Source of the DNA: Oscillospiraceae bacterium
GTDB lineage: Bacteria > Bacillota > Clostridia > Oscillospirales > Acutalibacteraceae
Assembly (NCBI GenBank): GCA_015066205.1
Contig: SVOV01000013.1
Location: 1-56,544, forward strand
Length of the DNA stretch: 56,544 nucleotides
Reading direction: 5' to 3'
This document shows, one piece after another, positions 8,547 to 16,147 of this stretch. Under the pieces are notes generated by a model. That model was not told the DNA's origin. It did no database searches and saw only the letters and a program-made list of their open reading frames with translations. Numbering within the stretch: position 1 is the stretch's first letter; the number at the start of each line of letters is the position of its first letter. Made by a program: the position numbers and the translations under genes.

Positions 8547-8627
8547 TATCGACCTCTGATTTAAGTTTGTACAGATATTTAACAAATATTCAAATAACAA
8601 AAAATCTTACGATTTGTCAACCCCCTA

Positions 8628-8691
8628 CCCCAAATCTTTGGGGAATGGTGTTTCTTGATATATGCAAATTGCTCACTGTCGTGAGCAATTT
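8628..8691. repeat. Two perfect inverted repeats upstream of spoVAC
   Basis: CCCCAAA-TC-TTTGGGG (8628-8643) and AAATTGCTCAC-TGTC-GTGAGCAATTT (8666-8691, 11-bp stem). Neither has a T-tract on either strand, so they do not look like terminators. They lie between the rpsR terminator and spoVAC and could be operators or leader structures for the spore unit. Confidence 0.6.
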
Positions 8692-8701
8692 CCTATATAT
8701 T

Positions 8702-8734
8702 AAAAAAAAATACCCGTATCCTATCGGATACGGG
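8702..8734 (-). terminator. Intrinsic terminator of the rpsF-ssb-rpsR operon
   Basis: Stem CCCGTATCC / GGATACGGG (8713-8721 with 8726-8734), loop of four, followed on the minus strand by TA and nine T. It lies 19 bp after the rpsR stop. Confidence 0.92.
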
Positions 8735-8752
8735 ATTAGTCAGATGCCGAAA

Positions 8753-9010
8753 TTAATCACTGATATAGGGAAGTAATGCAAGGTGACGAGCACGCTTGAT
8801 AGCAACAGTGAGTTCTCTCTGATGAGCAGCGCAAGTACCTGTTACGCGACGAGGTAAAATCTTTGCTCTTTCAGACATAAAACGGCGAAGCTTCTGGCTG
8901 TCTTTATAGTCGATAAAATCTGACTTTTCAACACAGAAGTTGCAAACCTTTTTACGGCTCTTTCTATTCATGGGGCGACCGCCCTTGTTGTCTTTCTTTT
9001 CAAAAGCCAT
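8753..9010 (-). CDS. rpsR: Ribosomal protein bS18 (zinc-ribbon form)
   Basis: The 85-residue bS18 of the 30S subunit platform pairs with bS6. The conserved core is [12 protein letters not shown] followed by [13 protein letters not shown] CxxC (KVCNFC) and a later C-x2-H (TGTCAAH) indicate the zinc-binding 'C+' version rather than the cysteine-free form of B. subtilis. It is the last gene of the classic rpsF-ssb-rpsR operon and ends before a strong terminator. Confidence 0.97.
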   Translation of the reverse strand: MAFEKKDNKGGRPMNRKSRKKVCNFCVEKSDFIDYKDSQKLRRFMSERAKILPRRVTGTCAAHQRELTVAIKRARHLALLPYISD

Positions 9011-9044
9011 TACAGTAATCCTCCTTTAAATCTTTTCAAAGGGA

Positions 9045-9470
9045 TTAAAACGGTAAATCGTCATCATCAACAACAGATGAAAAATCATCAGCACTGCTGT
9101 TATTATAAGAAGAAGCATTGGTTGCTTCGTTGTTATATGTTCCGCTTTCTGATTTAGAACCGCAGAAACTTATCTGATCCGCTACGATTTCATAAGCTAC
9201 ACGCTTATTTCCGTTTTTATCCTCATAATTTCTGGTCTGAAGAGACCCCTGGACAGCAATCATAGATCCTTTACGGAAATACTTGCTTACAAAATCAGCC
9301 TGCTGACGCCAAGCGACAACATTAATAAAATCTGTTTTCTTTTCTTCGCCTGATCTGACATAATTTCTGTCAACAGCAACAGTAAAAGATGAAACAGATA
9401 AGCCTGATGATGTAGAACGAAGTTCAGGATCAGCTGTTAATCTGCCCATAATAATAATTGAATTCAACAT
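9045..9470 (-). CDS. ssb: Single-stranded DNA-binding protein
   Basis: The 141-residue SSB has an N-terminal OB-fold (MLNSIIIMGRLTADPELR, then SSFTVAVDRNY and DFINVVAWRQQA). A short Asn/Ser-rich linker leads to the acidic tip DDDLPF, which docks replication and repair partners. The linker is short compared with many Firmicutes SSBs. It sits between rpsF and rpsR, the conserved arrangement. Confidence 0.97.
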   Translation of the reverse strand: MLNSIIIMGRLTADPELRSTSSGLSVSSFTVAVDRNYVRSGEEKKTDFINVVAWRQQADFVSKYFRKGSMIAVQGSLQTRNYEDKNGNKRVAYEIVADQISFCGSKSESGTYNNEATNASSYNNSSADDFSSVVDDDDLPF

Positions 9471-9483
9471 AAACTCTATCTCC

Positions 9484-9762
9484 TTATCTTGCTACGATGA
9501 GAGAACGAAGAACGCCGTCAGTGATGTTGAAAACACGGTCAAGCTCAGCGGGGAAAGCAACATCAGCTTCATATGTGTAAAGCACATAATAGCCTTCTGT
9601 TTCGTAGTTGATAGGATAAGCAAGCTTACGATTACCCCATTCATCTACAGCCTCCATTGTTCCGTTAGCTTCGATGAGAGCCTTGAACTTCTCAACGAGT
9701 TCTTTGGCCTTTTCTTCACCGTTCTTAAGTGAGAATACTGCTACGGTTTCATACTTTGACAT
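9484..9762 (-). CDS. rpsF: Ribosomal protein bS6
   Basis: The 92-residue bS6 has the expected core KYETVAVFSL, then MEAVDEWGNRKLAYPI and the aromatic strand EGYYVLYTYEAD. It binds bS18 on the 30S platform. AAAGGAGG lies upstream of the ATG. First gene of the operon driven by the promoter at 9835-9863. Confidence 0.97.
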   Translation of the reverse strand: MSKYETVAVFSLKNGEEKAKELVEKFKALIEANGTMEAVDEWGNRKLAYPINYETEGYYVLYTYEADVAFPAELDRVFNITDGVLRSLIVAR

Positions 9763-9769
9763 TCAGATG

Positions 9770-9834
9770 CACCTCCTTTTGGACTTTGGCCCTTCTTCAG
9801 GGCAAGGATCGTTGTATGGAATACAACCTAAAGA
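9770..9834 (-). promoter_or_regulatory. Structured leader of the rpsF operon
   Basis: Between the predicted start (about 9828) and the ribosome site there are two hairpins: GTTGTA/TACAAC and GCCCT/AGGGC, followed by CCAAAGTCC. bS6:bS18 are known to repress their own operon in many bacteria by binding the leader. I cannot confirm the canonical CCG-bulge motif by eye, so the autoregulatory role rests on position. Confidence 0.4.
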
Positions 9835-9863
9835 ATTATAACAAAAGAAAAACCGTTTGTCAA
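9835..9863 (-). promoter_or_regulatory. Consensus promoter of rpsF-ssb-rpsR
   Basis: TTGACA (9858-9863), 17 bp, TATAAT (9835-9840) on the minus strand: a perfect sigma-A match. The -35 box lies at the edge of the 3' arm of the terminator hairpin of the upstream gene. Confidence 0.93.
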
Positions 9864-9896
9864 CAGTTTTTTTATAAACAAGCTGTCAAACGGTTT
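9842..9896 (-). terminator. Terminator of the hydrolase-phosphoesterase operon
   Basis: Stem AAACCGTTTG (minus-strand 5' arm, 9887-9896) / CAAACGGTTT (9850-9859), with an inner ACAG/CTGT pairing and a long loop. It is followed on the minus strand by TTCTTTTG. It overlaps the rpsF promoter. Confidence 0.65.
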
Positions 9897-9903
9897 AAAT
9901 AAA

Positions 9904-10893
9904 TCAGAATTCAATTGTAAAGTTGTGCTCAGTAATATACTTACCTAAATTGAAATCTCTTGCAATGAATTCAACTCTGTCATCATAAACTTCCATAATG
10001 TATCCTGTACCGGATTCATTATACTCACCGTCAGCATTCTTAGGTCCGATGCCGGGAAGGTTTACGCCCCAGAAATTGCCGATCTTATGAATTGACCATT
10101 CCTTGCTGAAGCCCATATGAAGATGACCTGTGATAAGGATAGCATTGCTGTGATCATTCATAATTTCATAGATCGCATCACTCTGCTTACCTACTGTACC
10201 GGCATTATTATCAGGAGAATTCCAAGCCTGCCATACCTGATGAGTTTCTTTAAGAGGCTGATGAAGAATTACAAATACAGGCTTACCTGTAGCAGCTGCC
10301 TTATCAAGTTCTGCATCAAACCAAGCAAGACATTCATCTGAAAAATAAGATTCTTCAAAAACAGACTTATCTGTTCCGAGAACTATAAAAGTATAGCCGT
10401 TTACTTCATAAGTATAGGAAAGCTTTCCATCCTTATAAGCGAGCTCATCAAGATTAAGCTTGTTATCTGCAGCATAGCAAAATTCTGAGAAAGTATCATA
10501 AACCTGAGAATAAGCTCTGAGTCTTACATCGTGATTACCAACTGTAAATATATGATTATCGATCTTATCCTTACAAACGCTGAGATAATCAAGAACAAGC
10601 TGATATTCCGCACCCTTGCCGTTTTCAGCAATATCGCCTGCAAGAACGAGAGCATCAAAAGTTCCTTCTGCATTTGCAAGATCAAGAGCTGCATTCTTTG
10701 TAAACTGATGTCTGTCAGCCATATAGTCAGATACCTGAGGATCACCCCAAAGAACTGCAGTCATATTAGCGTCTTCATTAACTTTAATAACCGTATCTGT
10801 TGAAGGAGCATCAAGAACTCCGCCGAACAGAGAAGCGAAAGATATAAACAGCAGAAGCAGTTTATACATAAAACCAGTGAAAATTGAACTCAT
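9904..10893 (-). CDS. Exported calcineurin-like metallophosphoesterase
   Basis: The protein has 329 residues. A hydrophobic N-terminus (residues about 9-26, YKLLLLFISFASLFGG) suggests export or membrane anchoring. The metal ligands follow the family order: GDPQ (Asp51; Gln53 where many members have His), GD (Asp87), GNHD (Asn120-His121), His211 in ILHQP, and GHLH (His257, His259). Substrate could be a phospholipid head group, a nucleotide or a phosphodiester. It starts 31 bp after the secreted hydrolase gene stops and shares its promoter and terminator. Confidence 0.85.
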   Translation of the reverse strand: MSSIFTGFMYKLLLLFISFASLFGGVLDAPSTDTVIKVNEDANMTAVLWGDPQVSDYMADRHQFTKNAALDLANAEGTFDALVLAGDIAENGKGAEYQLVLDYLSVCKDKIDNHIFTVGNHDVRLRAYSQVYDTFSEFCYAADNKLNLDELAYKDGKLSYTYEVNGYTFIVLGTDKSVFEESYFSDECLAWFDAELDKAAATGKPVFVILHQPLKETHQVWQAWNSPDNNAGTVGKQSDAIYEIMNDHSNAILITGHLHMGFSKEWSIHKIGNFWGVNLPGIGPKNADGEYNESGTGYIMEVYDDRVEFIARDFNLGKYITEHNFTIEF

Positions 10894-10924
10894 TGTAATC
10901 GTGTCTCCTTTATACTAAAAATTT

Positions 10925-12754
10925 TCACCTGAATAAAATAATGTCCGAAAAGCCTTTTCCGCCGAAGAACTTGAGCATAAACTCACTCCAGAACTTGAAT
11001 ATCTTTGTGATAAGTTCAATGAAAAAGTCGGGCTTTTCTTCAACTCTTTCGGTTCCGTTTACAATTTTATATGTAATAGATTCAAATCTGTCCTTGACAG
11101 CGTTGAATTCTTCAGTGGGCATATAAGTGCTGTTAACTGCCTTTTCGAGCTCTGCTAAAGCTTCATTGAATTCCTTAGCATCTGCTTCATTGAGATTTGC
11201 TGTATTATAATTCTTCCAGCTGTTATAATTGTTAATAGCACCGTGGGAATCACGGGCAAAATTAAACTGCGGATATGCGGGATCAGAATATACATTTTCA
11301 AATGATTCGTCAGTGAGGATTCTTATTGCAAGACGCATAATAACATCATTTCTTGCTGTCTTTTCGTGATCCTGTCCCTTAAAATAGAAGGTCGTTTCAC
11401 AAAGTATTCCCGTTGAAGCATCAACAAGTCTTGCTTCGTCAATATGATTATGGGAGGGATCAGTGCAATAAGTATTAGCCTGAACATAATCGTCGGGAAG
11501 AGAAACATCAACGCCTACGGTCGTTGCACCAAAGGATTCTGAATCAGTGTGAATAATTCCGTCAGAATTTACCTTGTTCCAGGAGTCGCATATCTGATAC
11601 ATTGTGTAATTATAATCCACAATATCAAAAAATTCAACACCTTTTTCTTTTAATTCAAGAATATATTTTCTTGAATTTACCTGAGCATTATAATACCAGT
11701 CTGTCTGCTCACGGACATAAATATCTTCAGGATCAGAAAGATACATTTCCCTGCATTCGGGATAGTCCTTTGAGGGTACAAGAGCCCAGAGCATCGTTGA
11801 ATATTCAAGATAATCCTCAACGAGGACATGAACTGCGGTATCAATTATATTATTTACATCTGCATTGGGAAGAATTCTTAAAATCAGATTAATAAGGTAA
11901 GCAAGATAAGCCTGATCCTCATCAAGAAGAGAGGGGAACATATAGCCGTAAAGAGCATCATCGTCATCAAGAAGACCGTAGTGATAAATATCACCGAGAA
12001 CAGCAGCACCGTCAGCGGCGGGTACTACATAACATACCCTGTTGATATCATCCGAAAAATCAAGGCCTTTGTCAATATAAAGCTGCATAAGAGCATTTTC
12101 AACAGAGCCGCCCTGGCTTATAGGAACAAGATTAACCTTGTCATGTCCTGTTTCAGCCTTTGCTATCTGAATAAGCTCATAAAGCTCATTGACATTATCA
12201 AGCATATTGCCTGTTGAATGATAAGAGAAGAAATAAAGATGGTCAAGACCTGCAATATCAACATACTTCTGCAGGGGAATCTGATCAAGAGCATAAGCTC
12301 TCTGCTCTGCCGTAAGGTTTGCAAGGCTTGTTGTATATCTGTCAGCCTGAATATTCTTGATTACCCTTCCGTGTTCATCAAGAGCAATGTTGCTGAGAAG
12401 TGCATCACCGAGAACCTCGGCTACAGCATTTGCACATCTTTTATCAATATCTGTCTGAGTAAGAAGAAGTCCGCCGAGAGGAATAAGAGCCTCTTCAAGT
12501 GCCTTTTTTACTATTTCATCAGTAGATTTCATAAAGAAAGGCGCAGAATAAGTCTCTCCTGCTTCATTGAGCATTTCATTTCCGTTTTCATCGAGATATC
12601 TTACTTTTGACTGGAAAATACCCGGTATAACAATAGAAGGACAATGCTCACAATTACAATCACCTGTCACAGCAAAAGCTGTAACCGAAACAGCAGAAAA
12701 AGCTATAAGAGCAACTAAAATAATTGATAACAATCTGTTTAATCTAAATTTCAT
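10925..12754 (-). CDS. Secreted lipase-like alpha/beta hydrolase
   Basis: The protein has 609 residues from the ATG at 12754, which has GGAGG nine bases upstream; the longer reading lacks a ribosome site. Residues about 6-28 form a signal peptide (LLSIILVALIAFSAVSVTAFA). The mature part begins with IVIPGIFQSKV, resembling the oxyanion-hole strand of lipases, and VNLVPISQGGS looks like a nucleophile elbow, although the first Gly of GxSxG is Pro. A Cys pair (CNCEHC) follows the signal. The C-terminus (FFIELITKIFKFWSEFMLKFFGG) is amphipathic and may contact membrane. Family assignment is by pattern only; it is the first gene of an operon with the phosphoesterase. Confidence 0.65.
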   Translation of the reverse strand: MKFRLNRLLSIILVALIAFSAVSVTAFAVTGDCNCEHCPSIVIPGIFQSKVRYLDENGNEMLNEAGETYSAPFFMKSTDEIVKKALEEALIPLGGLLLTQTDIDKRCANAVAEVLGDALLSNIALDEHGRVIKNIQADRYTTSLANLTAEQRAYALDQIPLQKYVDIAGLDHLYFFSYHSTGNMLDNVNELYELIQIAKAETGHDKVNLVPISQGGSVENALMQLYIDKGLDFSDDINRVCYVVPAADGAAVLGDIYHYGLLDDDDALYGYMFPSLLDEDQAYLAYLINLILRILPNADVNNIIDTAVHVLVEDYLEYSTMLWALVPSKDYPECREMYLSDPEDIYVREQTDWYYNAQVNSRKYILELKEKGVEFFDIVDYNYTMYQICDSWNKVNSDGIIHTDSESFGATTVGVDVSLPDDYVQANTYCTDPSHNHIDEARLVDASTGILCETTFYFKGQDHEKTARNDVIMRLAIRILTDESFENVYSDPAYPQFNFARDSHGAINNYNSWKNYNTANLNEADAKEFNEALAELEKAVNSTYMPTEEFNAVKDRFESITYKIVNGTERVEEKPDFFIELITKIFKFWSEFMLKFFGGKGFSDIILFR

Positions 12755-12781
12755 TTGACTCTTCCTCCTGAATTTTTTATT

Positions 12782-12810
12782 ATTATAACACTTAATTTTT
12801 TCATTTTCAA
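12782..12810 (-). promoter_or_regulatory. Promoter of the secreted hydrolase operon
   Basis: TTGAAA (12805-12810), 17 bp, TATAAT (12782-12787) on the minus strand. It lies back-to-back with the sialidase promoter at 12853. Confidence 0.85.
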
Positions 12811-12852
12811 TTATTTTTACAAAAATAATGCTGAACAAAATCATTATTTCTG

Positions 12853-12881
12853 TTGAATTTTGGCAGTTTTTCTGATAAATT
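12853..12881 (+). promoter_or_regulatory. Promoter of the first sialidase-fold gene
   Basis: TTGAAT (12853-12858), 17 bp, TAAATT (12876-12881). The predicted transcript starts near 12888, which rules out the upstream in-frame ATG at 12853. Confidence 0.7.
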
Positions 12882-12912
12882 ATTATTTAGAAAAGACAGG
12901 AGGTCTGCAAGT

Positions 12913-13887
12913 ATGATAAAACGAGCTGAAAAAGAATTTATTTTCCGTAAGAATGAAAAAGCACCGAGCTGTCACGCTTCAACCGTTCTGCCGTTAGATA
13001 ACGGTCATGTGCTCGCCGCTTGGTTCGGCGGTGCAAGAGAAGGCGACAAAGGTGTTGAGATATGGATATCCGAAAGAGATGAAAACAACAACTGGAGTGC
13101 CCCGCGCTCTATCAGCGAGGGCGACAATGTTGCACACTGGAATCCTGTGTTATACAAACAGGAAAACGGAAATATAATCCTTTATTACAAACACGGAGAA
13201 AAAATACCCGATTGGATCACTAAATACATTGTCAGCTGTGACAACGGAAAAACCTGGAGCAAACCCGAAATTCTTGTCCCCGGTGACAAGAGCGGCGGAA
13301 GAGGACCTGTAAAAAACAAATGTCTGAAACTAAAAAACGGAACGCTTCTCGCGCCTGCATCAACAGAACAGAACAAAAAATGGATTCCTTTTATTGATAT
13401 ATCCTATGATGACGGTATTACATGGACTGCCTCACCCTATATGGCTCGTCCAAAGTATAAAGGTGCTTATGTAGGTCTTATTCAGCCAACCTTATGGGAG
13501 TCAGACAACGGCGAAGTTCATTGTCTGCTGCGCTCAAATAAAGGAGCTGTATACAGGTCTGATTCGACTGATAACGGTCTTACCTGGAAAAAACCGTATC
13601 GTACAAGAATTCCAAACAACAATTCAGGAATTGACTGTGTAAAAGACAGTTCGGGCAGAATATGGCTCATTTATAATCCCGTTGATGTTAACTGGGGAAT
13701 AAGACATCCGCTTTCACTGGCATATTCTAAGGATGACGGCAAGCATTTTACCGAGGTTCTGATTCCCGAACCCGGTAACGGCGAATTCTCATACCCTGCC
13801 ATAACAGAAAAAGATAATACATTATATATAACTTACACATACAAAAGAAAACAGATAGTTTTCTGGAAAATTGAACTTGAGGACTGA
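12913..13887 (+). CDS. Sialidase-fold (BNR repeat, BNR_2 type) protein
   Basis: The 324-residue beta-propeller protein is read from ATG 12913, with AGGAGG nine bases upstream. Four Asp-box motifs are visible: SCDNGKTW, SYDDGITW, STDNGLTW and SKDDGKHF. The N-terminal block HASTVLPLDNG, followed by AAWFGGAREGDKGVEIW, is characteristic of the BNR_2 sialidase-like group. There is no signal peptide, so the enzyme is predicted to be cytosolic. Sialic acid is the family substrate, but other acidic or deoxy sugars are possible in this subgroup. It is monocistronic, between its own promoter and the terminator at 13895. Confidence 0.82.
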   Translation: MIKRAEKEFIFRKNEKAPSCHASTVLPLDNGHVLAAWFGGAREGDKGVEIWISERDENNNWSAPRSISEGDNVAHWNPVLYKQENGNIILYYKHGEKIPDWITKYIVSCDNGKTWSKPEILVPGDKSGGRGPVKNKCLKLKNGTLLAPASTEQNKKWIPFIDISYDDGITWTASPYMARPKYKGAYVGLIQPTLWESDNGEVHCLLRSNKGAVYRSDSTDNGLTWKKPYRTRIPNNNSGIDCVKDSSGRIWLIYNPVDVNWGIRHPLSLAYSKDDGKHFTEVLIPEPGNGEFSYPAITEKDNTLYITYTYKRKQIVFWKIELED

Positions 13888-13894
13888 TAAAAGG

Positions 13895-13925
13895 GACGGC
13901 AATCAAAGATGATTGCCGTCTTAAG
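13895..13925. terminator. Terminator between the two convergent sialidase genes
   Basis: A perfect 11-bp stem GACGGCAATCA (13895-13905) / TGATTGCCGTC (13910-13920) with loop AAGA. TTAAGTTTTT follows on the plus strand and CCTTTT on the minus strand, so it can serve both genes. Confidence 0.88.
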
Positions 13926-13928
13926 TTT

Positions 13929-15518
13929 TTACAGAGTAAATTTAGTAAAAGTAATATATCCCGAGGGGTATGCTTCATATAGAAGCCCAATACTATTGTT
14001 ATCAAGAACCGTTAAACAGGAATATGCATAAAAATCAGAATACTTTTCAAAAGATGAATATTTAATCTTATCTGTTATATCATATTCCTTTATCCAGCTG
14101 ACTTTTTCACCATCAATACGCCCGAGAAAAACCTTACCGTCAGATCTTGTAAAATCTTTTCCGCCGTGTCCTGTCGGTGTTGAAAGAAGAATAAATCTTC
14201 CGTCGTTTTCCAATCCGTCAGGAAGCCTGAAATCTACCGGAAGAGAAATTACCGATTTCTGACACTGAGGAACCTTCGGTTCAACGGCTTCAAGCATACG
14301 GAAGGTTTCACCTCCGTCATCGGACACACTCAAAGGTATTTTTCCGCCGCCCTTAGGTCTTCCGAAACAGAAAACCTTTCCGTCAGGCATTTCAACAAGC
14401 TGACATTCATCAATATTTTCACAGAATTCAGCCTTATTTCTGCGCCAGCTGATTCCGTTATCATCACTTATAAGAACAAGAGCCTTACCGAGTATATAGC
14501 AAGGCGCAAGAATACGGCCTTTGAACCTGTTATTGTTCAGTGTAAGTCCCACACCGGGTCCGACACCGAGAAATATTCCGTCAGACTCTTTTTTGTAATA
14601 TGGTGTAATGTCAACAGGCTGCGAAAAGTTCTTGCCTCCGTCTGTGCTTTCAAATTTATATATGTAAGAAATCAACGGGGCTCTTAAAGGTGCTGCCGAG
14701 GTTTCGACACATACAAAATTACCTTCATTATCGAATACCTTTTTCTTCTGAACAAATTCAATACTATTTTTATTAAATCTTTGTTTTGACTTGCTGACAA
14801 AAATATTACCGACATATATATCTTCACCAAGATTACATTCCGGAATCAAAGGAGGACAAACATCAAGATACATAGGCTTATCACCGCTGCAATAATACAT
14901 ATCTCCCCAAGTGGCAAAACCGTTTTCCTGAGAATGTTTTCGCGGTATATAAAACTTTGTCTTTTCCCCGGAAGGCGAATACACAAAGCCGTCAGAATGT
15001 AAAGTATATTCCTTGCCACGCAATGCAAAATGACCGTCAAGCTTTGATTTGCCGGAAAACAGCTTGAGGCAGTATTCTTGATCTGTCAAGGTATATCCGT
15101 TACCTTTTTCGAGAAGACCCGGAGCGTGCAGGCCCTTTGATTCAGGATAATAATCGACAAGCATAATTACTTTACCGTCGTCTGCTTCCATAAGCAAAGG
15201 ATCTATGGCAAACGACGAAGAAAAGTCTTGCCACTTATACGGATATTTTCTGACCGGCGGTGAAAATACTGTTTTTATATCGGAAAAGCAGTCCCCGTTA
15301 TCATTGCTTGTTCTCACGGCTATTTCAATAAATCCCCAATCGGCACCGCAGGAGGCCTTGTCAGCAGCTGCAATGACCGTGCCCTTATTTTGACCGTTTT
15401 TTAGCATCAGAAGTGATGGTATTCTTCCGTCAGCCATATTACCGAATTGCTTATCACTGTCATAAAACTCTTTGAATGCTTCACAGTTTTTTCCGACAAA
15501 CAGAGGATAATCTTTCAT
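13929..15518 (-). CDS. Exo-alpha-sialidase (GH33-like)
   Basis: The protein has 529 residues. The first arginine of the triad sits in GRIP (Arg32, in place of F/YRIP), followed by the AAD and ADWG acidic sites (Asp53, Asp60). ECQLVEMPDG (Glu371) with Arg387, and TRSDG (Arg458), fit the other triad positions. YSCLTVLDNNSIGLLYE (Tyr499, Glu515) matches the Tyr/Glu end of clostridial sialidases. Asp boxes SNDNGDCF, STDGGKNF, SDDNGISW and SDDGGETF are present. Residues about 150-270 hold an insertion as in NanI-type enzymes. No signal peptide is seen, which is unusual for a GH33 sialidase. Equivalences to NanI are by eye. Confidence 0.85.
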   Translation of the reverse strand: MKDYPLFVGKNCEAFKEFYDSDKQFGNMADGRIPSLLMLKNGQNKGTVIAAADKASCGADWGFIEIAVRTSNDNGDCFSDIKTVFSPPVRKYPYKWQDFSSSFAIDPLLMEADDGKVIMLVDYYPESKGLHAPGLLEKGNGYTLTDQEYCLKLFSGKSKLDGHFALRGKEYTLHSDGFVYSPSGEKTKFYIPRKHSQENGFATWGDMYYCSGDKPMYLDVCPPLIPECNLGEDIYVGNIFVSKSKQRFNKNSIEFVQKKKVFDNEGNFVCVETSAAPLRAPLISYIYKFESTDGGKNFSQPVDITPYYKKESDGIFLGVGPGVGLTLNNNRFKGRILAPCYILGKALVLISDDNGISWRRNKAEFCENIDECQLVEMPDGKVFCFGRPKGGGKIPLSVSDDGGETFRMLEAVEPKVPQCQKSVISLPVDFRLPDGLENDGRFILLSTPTGHGGKDFTRSDGKVFLGRIDGEKVSWIKEYDITDKIKYSSFEKYSDFYAYSCLTVLDNNSIGLLYEAYPSGYITFTKFTL

Positions 15519-15545
15519 TTCCTTACACCTTCTGACTTTTTTGTT

Positions 15546-15574
15546 ATAATATCACAAAATTTACTTTTTCGCAA
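15546..15574 (-). promoter_or_regulatory. Promoter of the GH33-like sialidase gene
   Basis: TTGCGA (15569-15574), 17 bp, TATTAT (15546-15551) on the minus strand. It is arranged divergently with the gtrA-like promoter. Confidence 0.7.
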
Positions 15575-15585
15575 CAACCTTTCTA

Positions 15586-15614
15586 TTGCAAATTCATTAT
15601 AATTATGTTAAAAT
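15586..15614 (+). promoter_or_regulatory. Promoter of the gtrA-like/ceramidase-fold operon
   Basis: TTGCAA (15586-15591), 17 bp, TAAAAT (15609-15614). The predicted start near 15621 lies downstream of the first in-frame ATG (15605), supporting the GTG start at 15644. Confidence 0.65.
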
Positions 15615-15643
15615 TATTAAAATTAAAGAAAGAAGTTGATTTT

Positions 15644-16126
15644 GTGAGTGAAAAGGCTGCAAATAAAAGTATTTTTCAATTTGTCAAATTTGCATTATTC
15701 TCTTGCTCTGCCGGTATAATACAAATCGGTAGCTTCACATTGATGAATGAAGTTCTTCTGAATACTGAATTTATGCAGAATTTGATAGCATCAAATGAAA
15801 CATTTGCAAAAATAATGACAAATGAATATGGACCATTCTATCTTATTGCCTTGATTCTTTCTGTTTTATGGAATTTCACTTTTAACAGAAAATTCACCTT
15901 TAAGTCAGCCGCAAATATTCCCGTTGCGATGCTGAAAGTTTTTGGTTTCTATCTGATTTTCACTCCTGTATCAACTGTTCTCGGCAACTATTTCACATCG
16001 CATTATGCTGATATTCCTGCTGTTGAATACATAGTTTTAGGTGTTACAATGGCTTGCAATATGATCACAGAGTATCTTTTCTGTAAGTTTGTAGTGTACA
16101 AAAATCAGGAAAATACTGCTGAATGA
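15644..16126 (+). CDS. GtrA-like membrane protein
   Basis: The protein has 160 residues from GTG 15644 (AGAAG eight bases upstream, within the predicted transcript). It has four hydrophobic segments and the GtrA hallmark WNFTFNRKFTFKS between TM2 and TM3, with a second helix pair ending CNMITEYLFCKFVVY. GtrA-family proteins are thought to move polyprenyl-linked sugars or modify surface glycans. It starts the operon with the three ceramidase-fold genes (21-bp gap), an unusual partner set. Confidence 0.8.
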   Translation: MSEKAANKSIFQFVKFALFSCSAGIIQIGSFTLMNEVLLNTEFMQNLIASNETFAKIMTNEYGPFYLIALILSVLWNFTFNRKFTFKSAANIPVAMLKVFGFYLIFTPVSTVLGNYFTSHYADIPAVEYIVLGVTMACNMITEYLFCKFVVYKNQENTAE

Positions 16127-16147
16127 ATATAAGGGAGGGGAAAATAA

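Noticed and set aside
8563-8592. Sigma-G-like promoter for spoVAC (TGAATA, 17 bp, CAAACTT on the minus strand)
   Set aside because: The -35 fits sigma-G, but the -10 is only partial and the start would fall on the ribosome site, leaving almost no leader. An alternative TTGACA-TTATTT pair lies just upstream.
12210-12610. Open frame of about 130 residues on the plus strand within the secreted hydrolase gene
   Set aside because: It overlaps the hydrolase gene, has no recognisable domain and no credible start signal.
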